Shown here piece after piece: positions 1 to 10,332 of a stretch of DNA of 64,000 nt. Below the pieces are notes generated by a model, which saw only the letters and a program-made list of their open reading frames with translations, made no database searches and was not told the DNA's origin. Within the stretch, counting starts at the first letter, position 1. The number at the start of each line of letters is the position of its first letter. The position numbers and the translations under genes were made by a program. Location: positions 3,038,001 to 3,102,000 of the forward strand of contig NZ_CP014989.1 in NCBI RefSeq assembly GCF_001685415.1, read 5' to 3'. Source of the DNA: Serinicoccus hydrothermalis (GTDB taxonomy: Bacteria > Actinomycetota > Actinomycetes > Actinomycetales > Dermatophilaceae).

Positions 1-3000
1 GGCGCACGCTGCATGGCCCACATGAGGCGGGTGCCGGCCCGCAGTGTCGCCTGGTGCGCGGCCCCGAGCCCGGACCCGGCGGCGTCGTAGGTCTGTTGCA
101 GCAGGAGCACCGCCTCGCCCGCATGCCCGGACTCGGAGAGCACGTCGCCGAGGGAGGTCCTCAGCCAGAGCACCTGGGGGTCGCTGTCGCTGCGGGCCTC
201 CTGGAGATCCTGGAGCGCGTCGAGGAAGGCCGTGACCGCCTCCTCGCTCCGCCCCGCGAGGTGCAGCGTCAGGGCGCGCTCGCTGCGCAGCTGGACGACG
301 GGTGACGAGGCAGGTCCGAGCACCCCCGTGAGCCGGGCGATCTCGTCCTCGACAAGGGCCAGCGCGACCACGTGGCGCCCGGCCGAGCGGTGGGCGAAGG
401 CGAGCTCGGCCACCGTCGACGCCACGGCGGCGGGGTCCGCGGTCGCGGTCGCCCACTGGCCGTCGAGCAGCTGCTGCAGGATCGCGACGGCGGCGTCCGG
501 TCCGGCCGCGGTCGCGACGCTGACGGCGGCCTCGCGGGTCGCCCGCACCGCGAGCCAGTGACCACGGCCCAGCGCCGCGGCGGCCTCCTCGGCGACGCGC
601 CGCTGCTCGGGCGCGCCCGCGTGCGGGCCCTCGGTCTCGGCCACGAGCTGGGCGACCGCCCTCCGGGCGTCCAGGGTGAGGGCGTCGTGGGGCCCGAGGA
701 CGCGTGCCAGGTCGCCGGCGACCTGGTCGTACTCGGTCCGCGCTTCTCCGGACCGGCCCTGCGCCGCCAGGAGCGCGGCCCGGTCGCGCCGCGCCCGCAG
801 GGTCGCCGCCCCCTCCCGTCCCGCGCCGAGCTCGCTGCGCCGGACCAGCTCGTCCCGGACCCGGAGCGCCTCCCCGCCCCGCCCGATGTCGGCGAGCATG
901 TCGGCATACCCGTCGAGGGCCCAGAGCGCCTCGGGGTGGAACGGGCCGACCCCGTCGTCCACCTCCCGGCACAGCGCCTGGTATGCCTCGGCCGCCTCGG
1001 TGAACCGGCCGCCCGAGACGACGTCCGACAGCACCTGGCGCCGGCTCCACAGCGTGTCCGGGTGCAGCGGCCCCAACGCCCGCGAGCGCCCCTCCAGCAC
1101 GACCGCGGTGAGCGCGCGCGCCTCCTCGCGCGACCCGGCCTCGCGCAGGTCGTAGGCCAGGTTGGCCCGCAGCAGCAGCGTGGCCTCGTCGTCCGGGCCG
1201 AGGGCAGCCTCCGCCCGGCGGACCAGGTCGCGGCGGGCGGTCACCGCCTGGTGCACCTGGCCCCGTTCGCTCAGGGCGATCGTTGTGAGGTTGGCCGTCC
1301 GCAGCGTGCGCGGGTCGACCTCGCCGTGCCTCGCGGCCGTGGCGCGCTCGAGCTGCTCCAGGTCCTCGAGCCGCGGTCCCAGGCGACCGGTGCCCAGGTT
1401 GGCGAAGAGCTGGAAGCGCGCGTCGAGCAGGTCGGGGTCGTCGGCCGGCCGGGTCCGCCCCAGGTCGGCGACGAGGGAGTCGAGGGTCTGCTCGGCGTCG
1501 GCCTGGCGCCCGAGCAGGCGCTGCGCGTGGCCGAGCTCCCGGCGCACGTGCAGGCCGTCGTCCGACAGAGGGTCGAGGCGGGAGAGCGCGGTCTGCGCGA
1601 CCCGGACCCGTTCGCGCAGCTCACGCGGGTCGGCGCGCAGCAGGTCGAGCAGCGCCAGGGTGGCCGAGGCCAGGACGCCGGGGTCGTCGACGAATCCCTC
1701 CGCCTCGAGGGCCAGCAGGAGCCGGGCCGCGTGCTCGCGCTGATCGACGTCGGGCTCGGCGGCGACCGAGCCGGCGAGCCGTGCCGCCAGGAGGTTCTTC
1801 ACGACGCGGATCTCGTCCTCGAAGAGGTAGGACCGCTGGTCCTCGACGGCGACCTGCAGCTGGTCGGGCTCGGAGAACCGGCGCAGCGTGTCGGTGACGG
1901 CGCGCGCCCAGGCGTACGACGTCGAGGCCGCCTCCAGGGAGTCGGCGACCTCGGCGGCGTCCGGCAGCTCCAGGGCCTGCAGGGCCTCGACCATGAGGTC
2001 CTGGTTCCACAGCGGCGAGCGCCCGGTGTCGGGCTCGAGCACGACCGGTATGCCCAGGGTCGCGACCGCGAGCGCGTGGCGCACCGACTCGGGAAGCTCG
2101 ATCCAGTGCTGGCGGTAGAGGCCACGCACCGTGGCGGGCAGGTGGTCGATGTCGGCGGCCGTGAGGCGCAGCTCCCGGTCGCGGAAGCGGCGCCGGACCC
2201 GGTCGATCTGGCAGAACAGCTCGAGGGCGAGGGGGTTGGCGTAGCGGTCCACGACGAGCCGCTCGGTGGCGCCGTCCACCCGGGGGTAGTAGTGGCGAAG
2301 GATGGCCGACAGGTCCTCCCCGCCGAGCGGGTCGAGTCCTGCTCCCGCGGGGAAGGGGGAGGGCAGCGGTGTGCCGTCCTCGCTGGAGACCCGGACGAGG
2401 TGCTCGCCCAGGTCGGCCCACGCCGCGGCGACCTCCGGGACCTCGGTCAGGTGGCCGGGCCAGCCGGTGGAGACCACGAGGACCGCGCGGTCGGAGGAGA
2501 CGAGACGGCTCAGCACGTCGACGAGCAGCGGGTCGGCGTCATGGAGGTCCTCGACCACGAGCACGGCCGGCAGCTCCGGGCGCGCGAGCCGGGTGAGCAT
2601 CGCGACCACCTGGTCGCCGATGTCGTCGTGCTGGGGGGTGACCGCCCCGGTGCTCTCGAGGCGGGTGCGACGCTCGCCGCGGTCGCGGCCCTTGCTCCAC
2701 GCCCACTCGCCCACCCAGCGCACGAGGCCGAGCCCGGGCACGGCGGCGCCGAGCGCCTCCTGCACCACGGTGTCGGCCAGGTGCATCGCCCCTTCGTCCG
2801 CCGCGGCGAGCGCGAATGCGCGGGCGTCGTCGGCGCCACGGCCCGTGCGCGGCAACCGGCGCCAGGCGTCGTCGAGGTAGGGCCCGTGCGCCTCGAGCAC
2901 GCCGATGTCCTGGGCGAGGGCGATGGAGGCGACGCCGTGCCTCGACGAGCAGCTGATGCCCCACCAGAGGTAGGACGGGAGGCTTCCCGGCTCGTGGGTG

Positions 3001-3323
3001 ACCTCGGGGTTGACCTTCTTCCGCCGCGCCGAGACCTCGGCCGCGTCGACGGCGCCGTCGACGCTGATGTGCGGTGGCCAGTACGCCGGATCCTGCTGCC
3101 CTGCCGCGAGCGAGGCGTACAGCTCCCGGGCGACGCGGGTCTTGCCCCACCCCGACGGCGCCTCCAGCGACACCCAGCGCGACGGCCCGCCGCTCCGCAG
3201 CTCCTCGACCACGGCGGCCAGCCCCTCGACCAGCGCCCGGCGCGGGGCGCCGACGAAGCGCGGTTCGGCGCTGCGCGGGCCCGGACCGACCGGGTCGAGG
3301 GCGTCGTGGGCGTCACGGTCCAC
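1..3323 (-). CDS. Large P-loop (STAND/AAA-like) ATPase regulator, 3' end off window
   Basis: The minus-strand frame opens at a GTG (3323-3321) and stays open to the left edge, giving at least 1107 residues without a stop, so the gene is partial at its C terminus. An N-terminal nucleotide-binding domain is visible: Walker A APSGWGKTR near residue 57 and a Walker B-like stretch AVLVVEDLHDADPLL further on. The rest is Ala/Leu/Arg-rich helical sequence, ending at the window edge with LLLQQTYDAAGSGLGAAHQA, typical of tetratricopeptide-type helical repeats. This architecture fits STAND-class signalling ATPases (MalT/AfsR-like), but no DNA-binding domain is visible in the part present. It is transcribed divergently from the quinone/nuo block. 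Target and ligand are unknown. The long plus-strand frame over it is a GC-rich shadow. Confidence 0.75.
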   Translation of the reverse strand, partial: MDRDAHDALDPVGPGPRSAEPRFVGAPRRALVEGLAAVVEELRSGGPSRWVSLEAPSGWGKTRVARELYASLAAGQQDPAYWPPHISVDGAVDAAEVSARRKKVNPEVTHEPGSLPSYLWWGISCSSRHGVASIALAQDIGVLEAHGPYLDDAWRRLPRTGRGADDARAFALAAADEGAMHLADTVVQEALGAAVPGLGLVRWVGEWAWSKGRDRGERRTRLESTGAVTPQHDDIGDQVVAMLTRLARPELPAVLVVEDLHDADPLLVDVLSRLVSSDRAVLVVSTGWPGHLTEVPEVAAAWADLGEHLVRVSSEDGTPLPSPFPAGAGLDPLGGEDLSAILRHYYPRVDGATERLVVDRYANPLALELFCQIDRVRRRFRDRELRLTAADIDHLPATVRGLYRQHWIELPESVRHALAVATLGIPVVLEPDTGRSPLWNQDLMVEALQALELPDAAEVADSLEAASTSYAWARAVTDTLRRFSEPDQLQVAVEDQRSYLFEDEIRVVKNLLAARLAGSVAAEPDVDQREHAARLLLALEAEGFVDDPGVLASATLALLDLLRADPRELRERVRVAQTALSRLDPLSDDGLHVRRELGHAQRLLGRQADAEQTLDSLVADLGRTRPADDPDLLDARFQLFANLGTGRLGPRLEDLEQLERATAARHGEVDPRTLRTANLTTIALSERGQVHQAVTARRDLVRRAEAALGPDDEATLLLRANLAYDLREAGSREEARALTAVVLEGRSRALGPLHPDTLWSRRQVLSDVVSGGRFTEAAEAYQALCREVDDGVGPFHPEALWALDGYADMLADIGRGGEALRVRDELVRRSELGAGREGAATLRARRDRAALLAAQGRSGEARTEYDQVAGDLARVLGPHDALTLDARRAVAQLVAETEGPHAGAPEQRRVAEEAAAALGRGHWLAVRATREAAVSVATAAGPDAAVAILQQLLDGQWATATADPAAVASTVAELAFAHRSAGRHVVALALVEDEIARLTGVLGPASSPVVQLRSERALTLHLAGRSEEAVTAFLDALQDLQEARSDSDPQVLWLRTSLGDVLSESGHAGEAVLLLQQTYDAAGSGLGAAHQATLRAGTRLMWAMQRA

Positions 3324-3448
3324 GGGGGACAGTCTAGGAGGACCGGCAGCGCACGCTCCGGATGAAATAGGACAAGGTTCCTGACGTATTTGCTCTGAGG
3401 CGTCCCTGCGCCGATCGGGGACCCCCGGAGGCCTAGACTTCGGGAGTT

Positions 3449-3464
3449 CGTGAACGTCGTCACA
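3449..3464. promoter_or_regulatory. CRP/FNR-type dyad CGTGA-N6-TCACA
   Basis: CGTGAACGTCGTCACA matches the TGTGA-N6-TCACA consensus of actinobacterial Crp/GlxR regulators at 9 of 10 defined positions. It lies 18-33 bases before the GTG start of the reductase at 3482. A possible -10 (TAGACT, 3434-3439) is just upstream, which would place the dyad near or after the transcription start and suggest repression, but no convincing -35 is seen. Confidence 0.35.
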
Positions 3465-3481
3465 AGCGAGGCGCCAACACC

Positions 3482-4777
3482 GTGAGTGAGCAGGTCGAGA
3501 CAGCCGACGTCATCGTCGTCGGCGCCGGGCCGGGAGGTTCGAGCTCTGCCGCCTACCTCGCCTCCCACGGCCTCGACGTCCTGCTGCTGGAGAAGTCGAC
3601 GTTCCCCCGCGACAAGATCTGCGGCGACGGGCTGACGCCGCGCGCGGTCCGCGAGCTCATCCACCTCGGCGTCCCGATCGACGAGGCCGACGGCTGGCAC
3701 CGGACCCGGGGTCTGCGCATCATCGGCGGCGGGATGCGCCTGGAGCTGGACTGGCCCGGCAACGCCACCTTCCCGCCCTTCGGCCTGGTGCGGACCCGCC
3801 AGGACCTCGACGAGATCCTCGCCCGCCACGCCGCCGCCCGGGGCGCCCGGCTGCTCGAGGGCATCAACGTCCAGACGCCGGTGCTGGACGAGCGGGGGCA
3901 CATCTGCGGTGTGGAGGCCAAGGTCATGGGGCCCGACGGACGGGCCACGGGGGAGCGGCGCGAGTTCCGCGCCCGCGTCGTCGTGGCCGCCGACGGCAAC
4001 TCGAGCCGGCTCTCGCTCGGCATGGACCGCCCCAAGCGCGACGACCGGCCCATGGGGGTCGCGGTCCGCGCCTACTACGAGACCCCGCGGCACGACGACC
4101 CCTACCTCGAGTCCTGGCTGGAGCTGTGGACCAAGGACGCGCAGGGCGAGCGGGACGAGCTCATGCCCGGCTACGGCTGGATCTTCCCGCTCGGCGACGG
4201 CACCGCCAACGTCGGGCTCGGGATCCTCGACACCTCCGAGGCCTTCGGCACCTTCGACTACCGCGACGTCATGAAGCGCTGGATCGACACGATGCCGGGC
4301 GACTGGGGCTTCTCCGAGGAGACCCGGCAGGCCCCGATCCGCGGTGCCGCGCTGCCCATGTGCTTCAACCGTCAGCCGCTCTACGACCGGGGGCTGCTGC
4401 TCGTCGGCGACGCCGGCGGCATGGTCAACCCGTTCAACGGCGAGGGCATCGCCGAGGCGATGGAGGCCGGTCGGCACGCCGCCGAGGTCATCAGCGCGGC
4501 GCTGGCCCGGGCCACCCCGGGGGAGCGGGAGGCCGTCCTGCGCAGCTACACCGCGGCGATGAAGGACTCGCTCGGGGGCTACTACACCCTCGGTCGCGGG
4601 TTCGCGACCCTCATCGGCAAGCCCGAGATCATGCGGCTCGCCGTGAAGTACGGACTGCCGCGCCGCTCGCTCATGCGGCTGCTCCTCAAGATCATGGCCA
4701 ACCTGCCGCAGGAGCGCGGCGGGGGGCTGGACGACCGGGTCATCAACGCCCTGAGCAGGATGACTCCGGCGGCATGA
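3482..4777 (+). CDS. Geranylgeranyl reductase family FAD oxidoreductase (menaquinone reductase-like)
   Basis: A 431-residue flavoprotein of the geranylgeranyl reductase family. The N-terminal dinucleotide-binding motif is VVGAGPGGSSSAAYL, followed by the family motif DKICGDGLTPRAV. Near residue 310 comes the second FAD motif LLVGDAGGMVNPFNGEGI. In actinobacteria, members next to nuo or menaquinone genes saturate an isoprene unit of the menaquinone side chain (MenJ in mycobacteria); others act on archaeal-type or carotenoid prenyl chains. The position directly before nuoA, with a polyprenyl synthase directly after nuoN, favours the quinone role (inference). The GTG start at 3482 has only a weak GAGG upstream. 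An alternative substrate cannot be excluded. Confidence 0.8.
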   Translation: MSEQVETADVIVVGAGPGGSSSAAYLASHGLDVLLLEKSTFPRDKICGDGLTPRAVRELIHLGVPIDEADGWHRTRGLRIIGGGMRLELDWPGNATFPPFGLVRTRQDLDEILARHAAARGARLLEGINVQTPVLDERGHICGVEAKVMGPDGRATGERREFRARVVVAADGNSSRLSLGMDRPKRDDRPMGVAVRAYYETPRHDDPYLESWLELWTKDAQGERDELMPGYGWIFPLGDGTANVGLGILDTSEAFGTFDYRDVMKRWIDTMPGDWGFSEETRQAPIRGAALPMCFNRQPLYDRGLLLVGDAGGMVNPFNGEGIAEAMEAGRHAAEVISAALARATPGEREAVLRSYTAAMKDSLGGYYTLGRGFATLIGKPEIMRLAVKYGLPRRSLMRLLLKIMANLPQERGGGLDDRVINALSRMTPAA

Positions 4778-4863
4778 GACGCTGTGTTGACCCTAGGATA
4801 AGTATGCGCGCGATTCCGGCGAGCCCAGCGGTGGGCCTGTCCCGAAAGGAGTGCTGAGGCGAG

Positions 4864-5229
4864 ATGGACTACCACCCGTATCTGCCCATCATCTTCTTCC
4901 TCTTCTTCGGCCTGCTCTTCGCCTTCGGCTCCGTCTTCGGCGGCGGGCTGCTGGGACGGGTCACCTACAACCGCGCCAAGGCCGAGGCCTACGAGTGCGG
5001 GATCCAGCCGACGCCCCAGGCGCACGAGGGCGGGCGCGTGCCGGTCAAGTACTACCTCACGGCGATGCTCTTCATCGTCTTCGACGTCGAGGTGCTCTTC
5101 CTCTACCCCTTCGCCGTGGCCTTCGACCAGGTCGGGCTGTTCTCGGTGCTCGCGATGCTGCTGTTCCTCGTCGTGGTCTCCGTGCCCTTCGTCTACGAGT
5201 GGAGCAGGGGTGGACTGGAATGGGACTGA
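4864..5229 (+). CDS. nuoA: NADH-quinone oxidoreductase subunit A
   Basis: A 121-residue, three-helix membrane subunit of complex I, first gene of the 14-gene operon. It has the family motif EAYECGIQPT in the first loop and FDVEVLFLYPFA (residues 73-84), which keeps the conserved acidic pair (E. coli D79/E81). NuoA helps form the quinone-chamber entrance with NuoH and NuoJ. The 86-base gap before it contains TTGACC (4787) and TAGGAT (4794), but these are not spaced as a normal -35/-10 pair, so the operon promoter is not assigned. A GAGG four bases before the ATG fits a ribosome site. Confidence 0.97.
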   Translation: MDYHPYLPIIFFLFFGLLFAFGSVFGGGLLGRVTYNRAKAEAYECGIQPTPQAHEGGRVPVKYYLTAMLFIVFDVEVLFLYPFAVAFDQVGLFSVLAMLLFLVVVSVPFVYEWSRGGLEWD

Positions 5230-5263
5230 ATTCGATGAATGCTGAGAGTGTGGTGAGCTGACG

Positions 5264-5818
5264 ATGGGTCTCGAGGACAAGATTCCCGGTGGGATCATGC
5301 TGACGACGGTCGAGGGACTGGCCGGTCAGCTGCGGCAGTACTCCGTCTGGCCGGCGACCTTCGGCCTGGCCTGCTGCGCCATCGAGATGATGGCCGTCGG
5401 CACGCCCGACTACGACATCGCCCGGTTCGGGATGGAGCGTTTCGCCGCCACCCCGCGGCAGGCGGACCTCATGATCGTCGCCGGTCGCGTGTCGCAGAAG
5501 ATGGCGCCGGTCGTGCGTCAGGTCTACGACCAGATGCCCAACCCCAAGTGGGTCATCTCCATGGGTGTCTGCGCGAGCTCGGGCGGCATGTTCAACAACT
5601 ACGCGATCGTGCAGGGCGTGGACCACATCGTGCCCGTGGACGTCTATCTCCCCGGCTGTCCGCCGCGCCCGGAGATGCTGCTCAACGCCGTCCTGGAGCT
5701 GCACAAGCAGATCCGCGAGTTCAAGTTCTCCGTCAACCGCGAGGCCGCGGCCCGCGCGGCCGAGGCGGCCGCCATGAAGGCGATGCCGACCTCCGAGATG
5801 AAGGGGCTGCTCGCGTGA
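5264..5818 (+). CDS. nuoB: NADH-quinone oxidoreductase subunit B
   Basis: A 184-residue peripheral-arm subunit carrying the N2 [4Fe-4S] cluster that hands electrons to quinone. The four cluster cysteines are visible: the tandem pair in [11 protein letters not shown], the third in [10 protein letters not shown] and the fourth in [10 protein letters not shown]. It starts 34 bases after nuoA and its stop overlaps the GTG of nuoC. An alanine-rich C-terminal tail ([15 protein letters not shown]) extends beyond the E. coli length, as is common in actinobacteria. Confidence 0.97.
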   Translation: MGLEDKIPGGIMLTTVEGLAGQLRQYSVWPATFGLACCAIEMMAVGTPDYDIARFGMERFAATPRQADLMIVAGRVSQKMAPVVRQVYDQMPNPKWVISMGVCASSGGMFNNYAIVQGVDHIVPVDVYLPGCPPRPEMLLNAVLELHKQIREFKFSVNREAAARAAEAAAMKAMPTSEMKGLLA

Positions 5819-6674
5819 GCGCGGACGACACCACGCGTGACGACAGCGCCGGCGACAAGGTCGAGACCGGCCCGGAGACCCCGAACCGCGAGCCGGCGAC
5901 GCAGGAGACCACCCTCGACGAGGAGCACGCCCCCTCGCGGACCGAGGACCAGAAGGTCGACACCGGGACCGCCCAGGAGACCGCCGGCGGCTCGGTCGTG
6001 GCGGCCCAGGCCGCCGGCGAGCCGGTCGTCATGGCCCGCAAGCAGGGGATGTTCGGCGGGTCGATGGGTGGCGACACCTCGGGCTACGGCGGGCTGGACG
6101 CGCCGGTGCTCTTCCCGGGCGCCGCGGAGCGTCCCTACGGCTCCTACTTCGACGAGGTCGTCGACGCGCTGCAGGCCGCGGCGCCCGACGCCTTCGCCGC
6201 CGGGCTGGAGCGCGTCGTGGTCGACCGCGGCGAGCTGACGCTGCACGTGCACCGCGACCACTTGCAGAGCCTGGTGCGCCCGCTGCGGGACCACCCGCGG
6301 CTGCGCTTCGAGATCTGCACGGGGGTCTCGGGCGTCCACTGGCCCCAGCAGACCGGCGCCGAGCTGCACGCCGTCTACCACTTCCAGTCCATCACCCACG
6401 GGGTGCGCCGGGTGCGGATCGAGGTCACCTGCCCGGACGAGGACCCGCGCATCCCCTCGATCGTGGGCATCTACCCGGCCAACGACTGGCACGAGCGCGA
6501 GACCTGGGACATGTTCGGCATCGTCTTCGAGGGACACCCGGGCCTCACCCGCATCCTCATGCCGGACGACTGGCCCGGCCACCCGCAGCGCAAGGACTAC
6601 CCGCTCGGCGGTATTCCGGTCGAGTACAAGGGGGCCACCATCCCGGCCCCCGACCAGCGGAGGAGCTACACCTG

Positions 6675-6675
<1 letters not shown>
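5815..6675 (+). CDS. nuoC: NADH-quinone oxidoreductase subunit C
   Basis: A 286-residue subunit of the connecting arm. The first about 85 residues are an acidic, low-complexity extension (Asp/Glu/Thr-rich) before the conserved fold. Complex I 30-kDa motifs are at the end: [20 protein letters not shown] and [16 protein letters not shown]. The GTG start at 5815 is chosen because it overlaps the nuoB stop as GTGA; longer readings run inside nuoB. The stop overlaps the ATG of nuoD by one base. NuoC and NuoD are separate here, as in most actinobacteria. Confidence 0.96.
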
Positions 6676-8074
<1,399 letters not shown>

Positions 8075-8078
<4 letters not shown>

Positions 8079-9022
8079 CGGCCCATGAGCAGGAGGACAT
8101 GCGCAGCCAGCTGGAGGAGGCCTCCGAGCGCCGGGTGCACCACAGCTCGGCGGGTCACGACGACCACGGCCCGCTGCACCACCACACGCCGCTGCACGCC
8201 TCGGACGAGGCATACCCGGAGGACGTCCTGGCCCAGCTCGTGGCGGACAGCGAGCTGATCATCGCGCGCTACCCGCAGAAGCGCTCGGCGCTGCTGCCGA
8301 TGCTGCACCTGGTGCAGTCCGTCGACGGCTACGTCACCGGCCGCGGGGTGCGGCTGTGCGCCGAGCTGCTCGAGCTCACGACCGCCGAGGTCAGCGGGGT
8401 CGCGACGTTCTACACGCAGTACAAGCGCCACCCCAACGGCGAGTACACCGTCGGCGTCTGCACCAACACCCTGTGCGCCATCATGGGCGGCGACCAGATC
8501 TTCGACGAGGTCAGCGAGCACCTCGGCATCGGGCACGACGAGACCACCGAGGACGGCAAGATCACCCTCGAGCGGGTCGAGTGCAACGCGGCCTGCGACT
8601 TCGCGCCGGTGGTCATGGTCAACTGGGAGTTCTTCGACGACCAGACCCCGGAGAGCACGAACGAGCTGGTCGACCGGCTGCGCGCCGGTGACGACGTCAC
8701 GCCCACCCGCGGACCCTCGCGGGTCTGCACCTTCAAGCAGGTCTCGCGGGTCCTCGCAGGCTTCCCCGACGGCCTGGCCGACGAGGGACCGGGCGCCGGG
8801 CTGCCCTCGCTGCGCGGCACCCTGCTGGCCAAGGAGAAGGGGTGGACGGCGCCGCGACCGGAGCCGGAGACCGACAACGAGCCCACCCCCGAGGGCCAGG
8901 CGGGCGGGCTCGCGCCCGGCCACCCCGACTCGGTGAACACCGGCGCCAACGAGGCCGACGAGGTCCCCACCTCCGAGGGCGTCAAGGACGTCGACCAGAC
9001 GCACGAGGGAGACGACGCGTGA
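8075..9022 (+). CDS. nuoE: NADH-quinone oxidoreductase subunit E
   Basis: A 315-residue thioredoxin-like [2Fe-2S] subunit of the NADH module. The four cluster cysteines are in [12 protein letters not shown] (C-x4-C) and [16 protein letters not shown] (C-x3-C). It is nearly twice the E. coli length because of a His-rich N-terminal extension of about 40 residues and a roughly 130-residue acidic C-terminal tail. Similar tails occur in other actinobacterial NuoE. It overlaps nuoD by four bases at the start and nuoF by four at the end, so translation is probably coupled. Confidence 0.96.
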
Positions 9023-10332
9023 GCACGCAGCTGACCCCGATCCTGTCCGCCTTCTGGGACGTCGAGCGGTCGTGGACCCTGGAGACCTACGAGCAGCACG
9101 AGGGCTACGACGGCCTGCGCGCCGCCCTCAAGATGGACCCCACCGACCTCGTCGCCGCGGCCAAGGAGTCCGGGCTGCGCGGGCGCGGTGGCGCCGGCTT
9201 CCCGACCGGCATGAAGTGGGGCTTCCTGCCCCCGCCGGACGGCGGCCCCCGCTACCTCGTCGTCAACGCCGACGAGTCCGAGCCGGGCACCTGCAAGGAC
9301 ACCCCGCTCATGATGGCGGCCCCGCACTTCCTCATCGAGGGCATGATCATCACCTCGTTGGCGATCGACTGCCACCACGCCTTCATCTACGTGCGCGGCG
9401 AGATCGTGCACGTCTACCGCCGGCTGCTGCGCGCCGTCGAGGAGGCGTACGCCGCGGGCTACCTCGGCAAGGACATCCTCGGCACCGGCTTCGACCTGGA
9501 CATCACCGTGCACGCGGGTGCAGGGGCATACATCTGCGGCGAGGAGACGGCGCTGCTGGACTCGCTCGAGGGTCGCCGCGGGCAGCCGCGGCTCAAGCCC
9601 CCCTTCCCGGCCGTCGCCGGCCTCTACGCCCGGCCGACCGTGGTCAACAACGTCGAGTCCATCGCCTCGGTGCCCTCGATCGTGCTCCACGGCGCGGACT
9701 GGTTCGCCGGCATGGGCACCGAGAAGTCGCAGGGCTTCGGGCTGTTCAGCCTCTCCGGCCACGTCGAGCGCCCGGGCCAGTACGAGGCGCCGCTCGGCAT
9801 CACGCTGCGCGAGCTCATCGACATGGCCGGCGGCATGCGCGGCGGCAAGAAGCTGAAGTTCTGGACGCCGGGGGGCTCCTCGACGCCGATCTTCACCGAC
9901 CAGCACCTGGACGTGCCGCTCGACTTCGAGTCCGTCGCCGCCGAGGGCTCGATGCTGGGCACCCGCGCGCTGCAGATCTTCGACGAGAGCGTCTCGGTGG
10001 TCCGCGCGGTCTCGCGCTGGATCGACTTCTACGCCCACGAGTCCTGCGGCAAGTGCACCCCCTGCCGTGAGGGCACGTTCTGGCTCAAGCAGATCCTCGA
10101 GCGGCTGGAGGCCGGCCGTGGCCACGAGGGCGACATTGAGAAGCTGGACGACATCTGCGACAACATCCTCGGCCGCAGCTTCTGCGCGCTGGGTGACGGT
10201 GCCGTCAGCCCGGTGACCTCCGGCATCAAGTACTTCCGCGAGGAGTTCGAGCAGGGGATGCACACCCCGTGGCACGAGCTCTTCCCGGCCGAGCGCAACA
10301 CCCTCTTCGCGAAGGAGAGCCAGCCCGCATGA
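9019..10332 (+). CDS. nuoF: NADH-quinone oxidoreductase subunit F
   Basis: A 437-residue NADH-oxidising subunit carrying FMN and the N3 [4Fe-4S] cluster. The nucleotide/FMN loop [15 protein letters not shown] and the cluster motif [12 protein letters not shown], with a later cysteine in [10 protein letters not shown], are all present. The GTG at 9019 overlaps the nuoE stop (GTGA); the longer reading upstream lies inside nuoE. Together with NuoE and NuoG it forms the electron-input module that the second nuo cluster lacks. Confidence 0.97.
   Translation: MSTQLTPILSAFWDVERSWTLETYEQHEGYDGLRAALKMDPTDLVAAAKESGLRGRGGAGFPTGMKWGFLPPPDGGPRYLVVNADESEPGTCKDTPLMMAAPHFLIEGMIITSLAIDCHHAFIYVRGEIVHVYRRLLRAVEEAYAAGYLGKDILGTGFDLDITVHAGAGAYICGEETALLDSLEGRRGQPRLKPPFPAVAGLYARPTVVNNVESIASVPSIVLHGADWFAGMGTEKSQGFGLFSLSGHVERPGQYEAPLGITLRELIDMAGGMRGGKKLKFWTPGGSSTPIFTDQHLDVPLDFESVAAEGSMLGTRALQIFDESVSVVRAVSRWIDFYAHESCGKCTPCREGTFWLKQILERLEAGRGHEGDIEKLDDICDNILGRSFCALGDGAVSPVTSGIKYFREEFEQGMHTPWHELFPAERNTLFAKESQPA

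Noticed and set aside
372-3365. Plus-strand 997-residue open frame over the ATPase gene
   Set aside because: Composition is Gly/Arg/Val-rich without domains; the minus-strand frame has Walker A and B motifs and codon use typical of a gene. It is a GC-rich shadow.
4787-4815. Promoter for nuoA
   Set aside because: TTGACC and TAGGAT are both present but overlap in the wrong order and spacing for a single sigma-70 promoter; recorded only as a note under nuoA.
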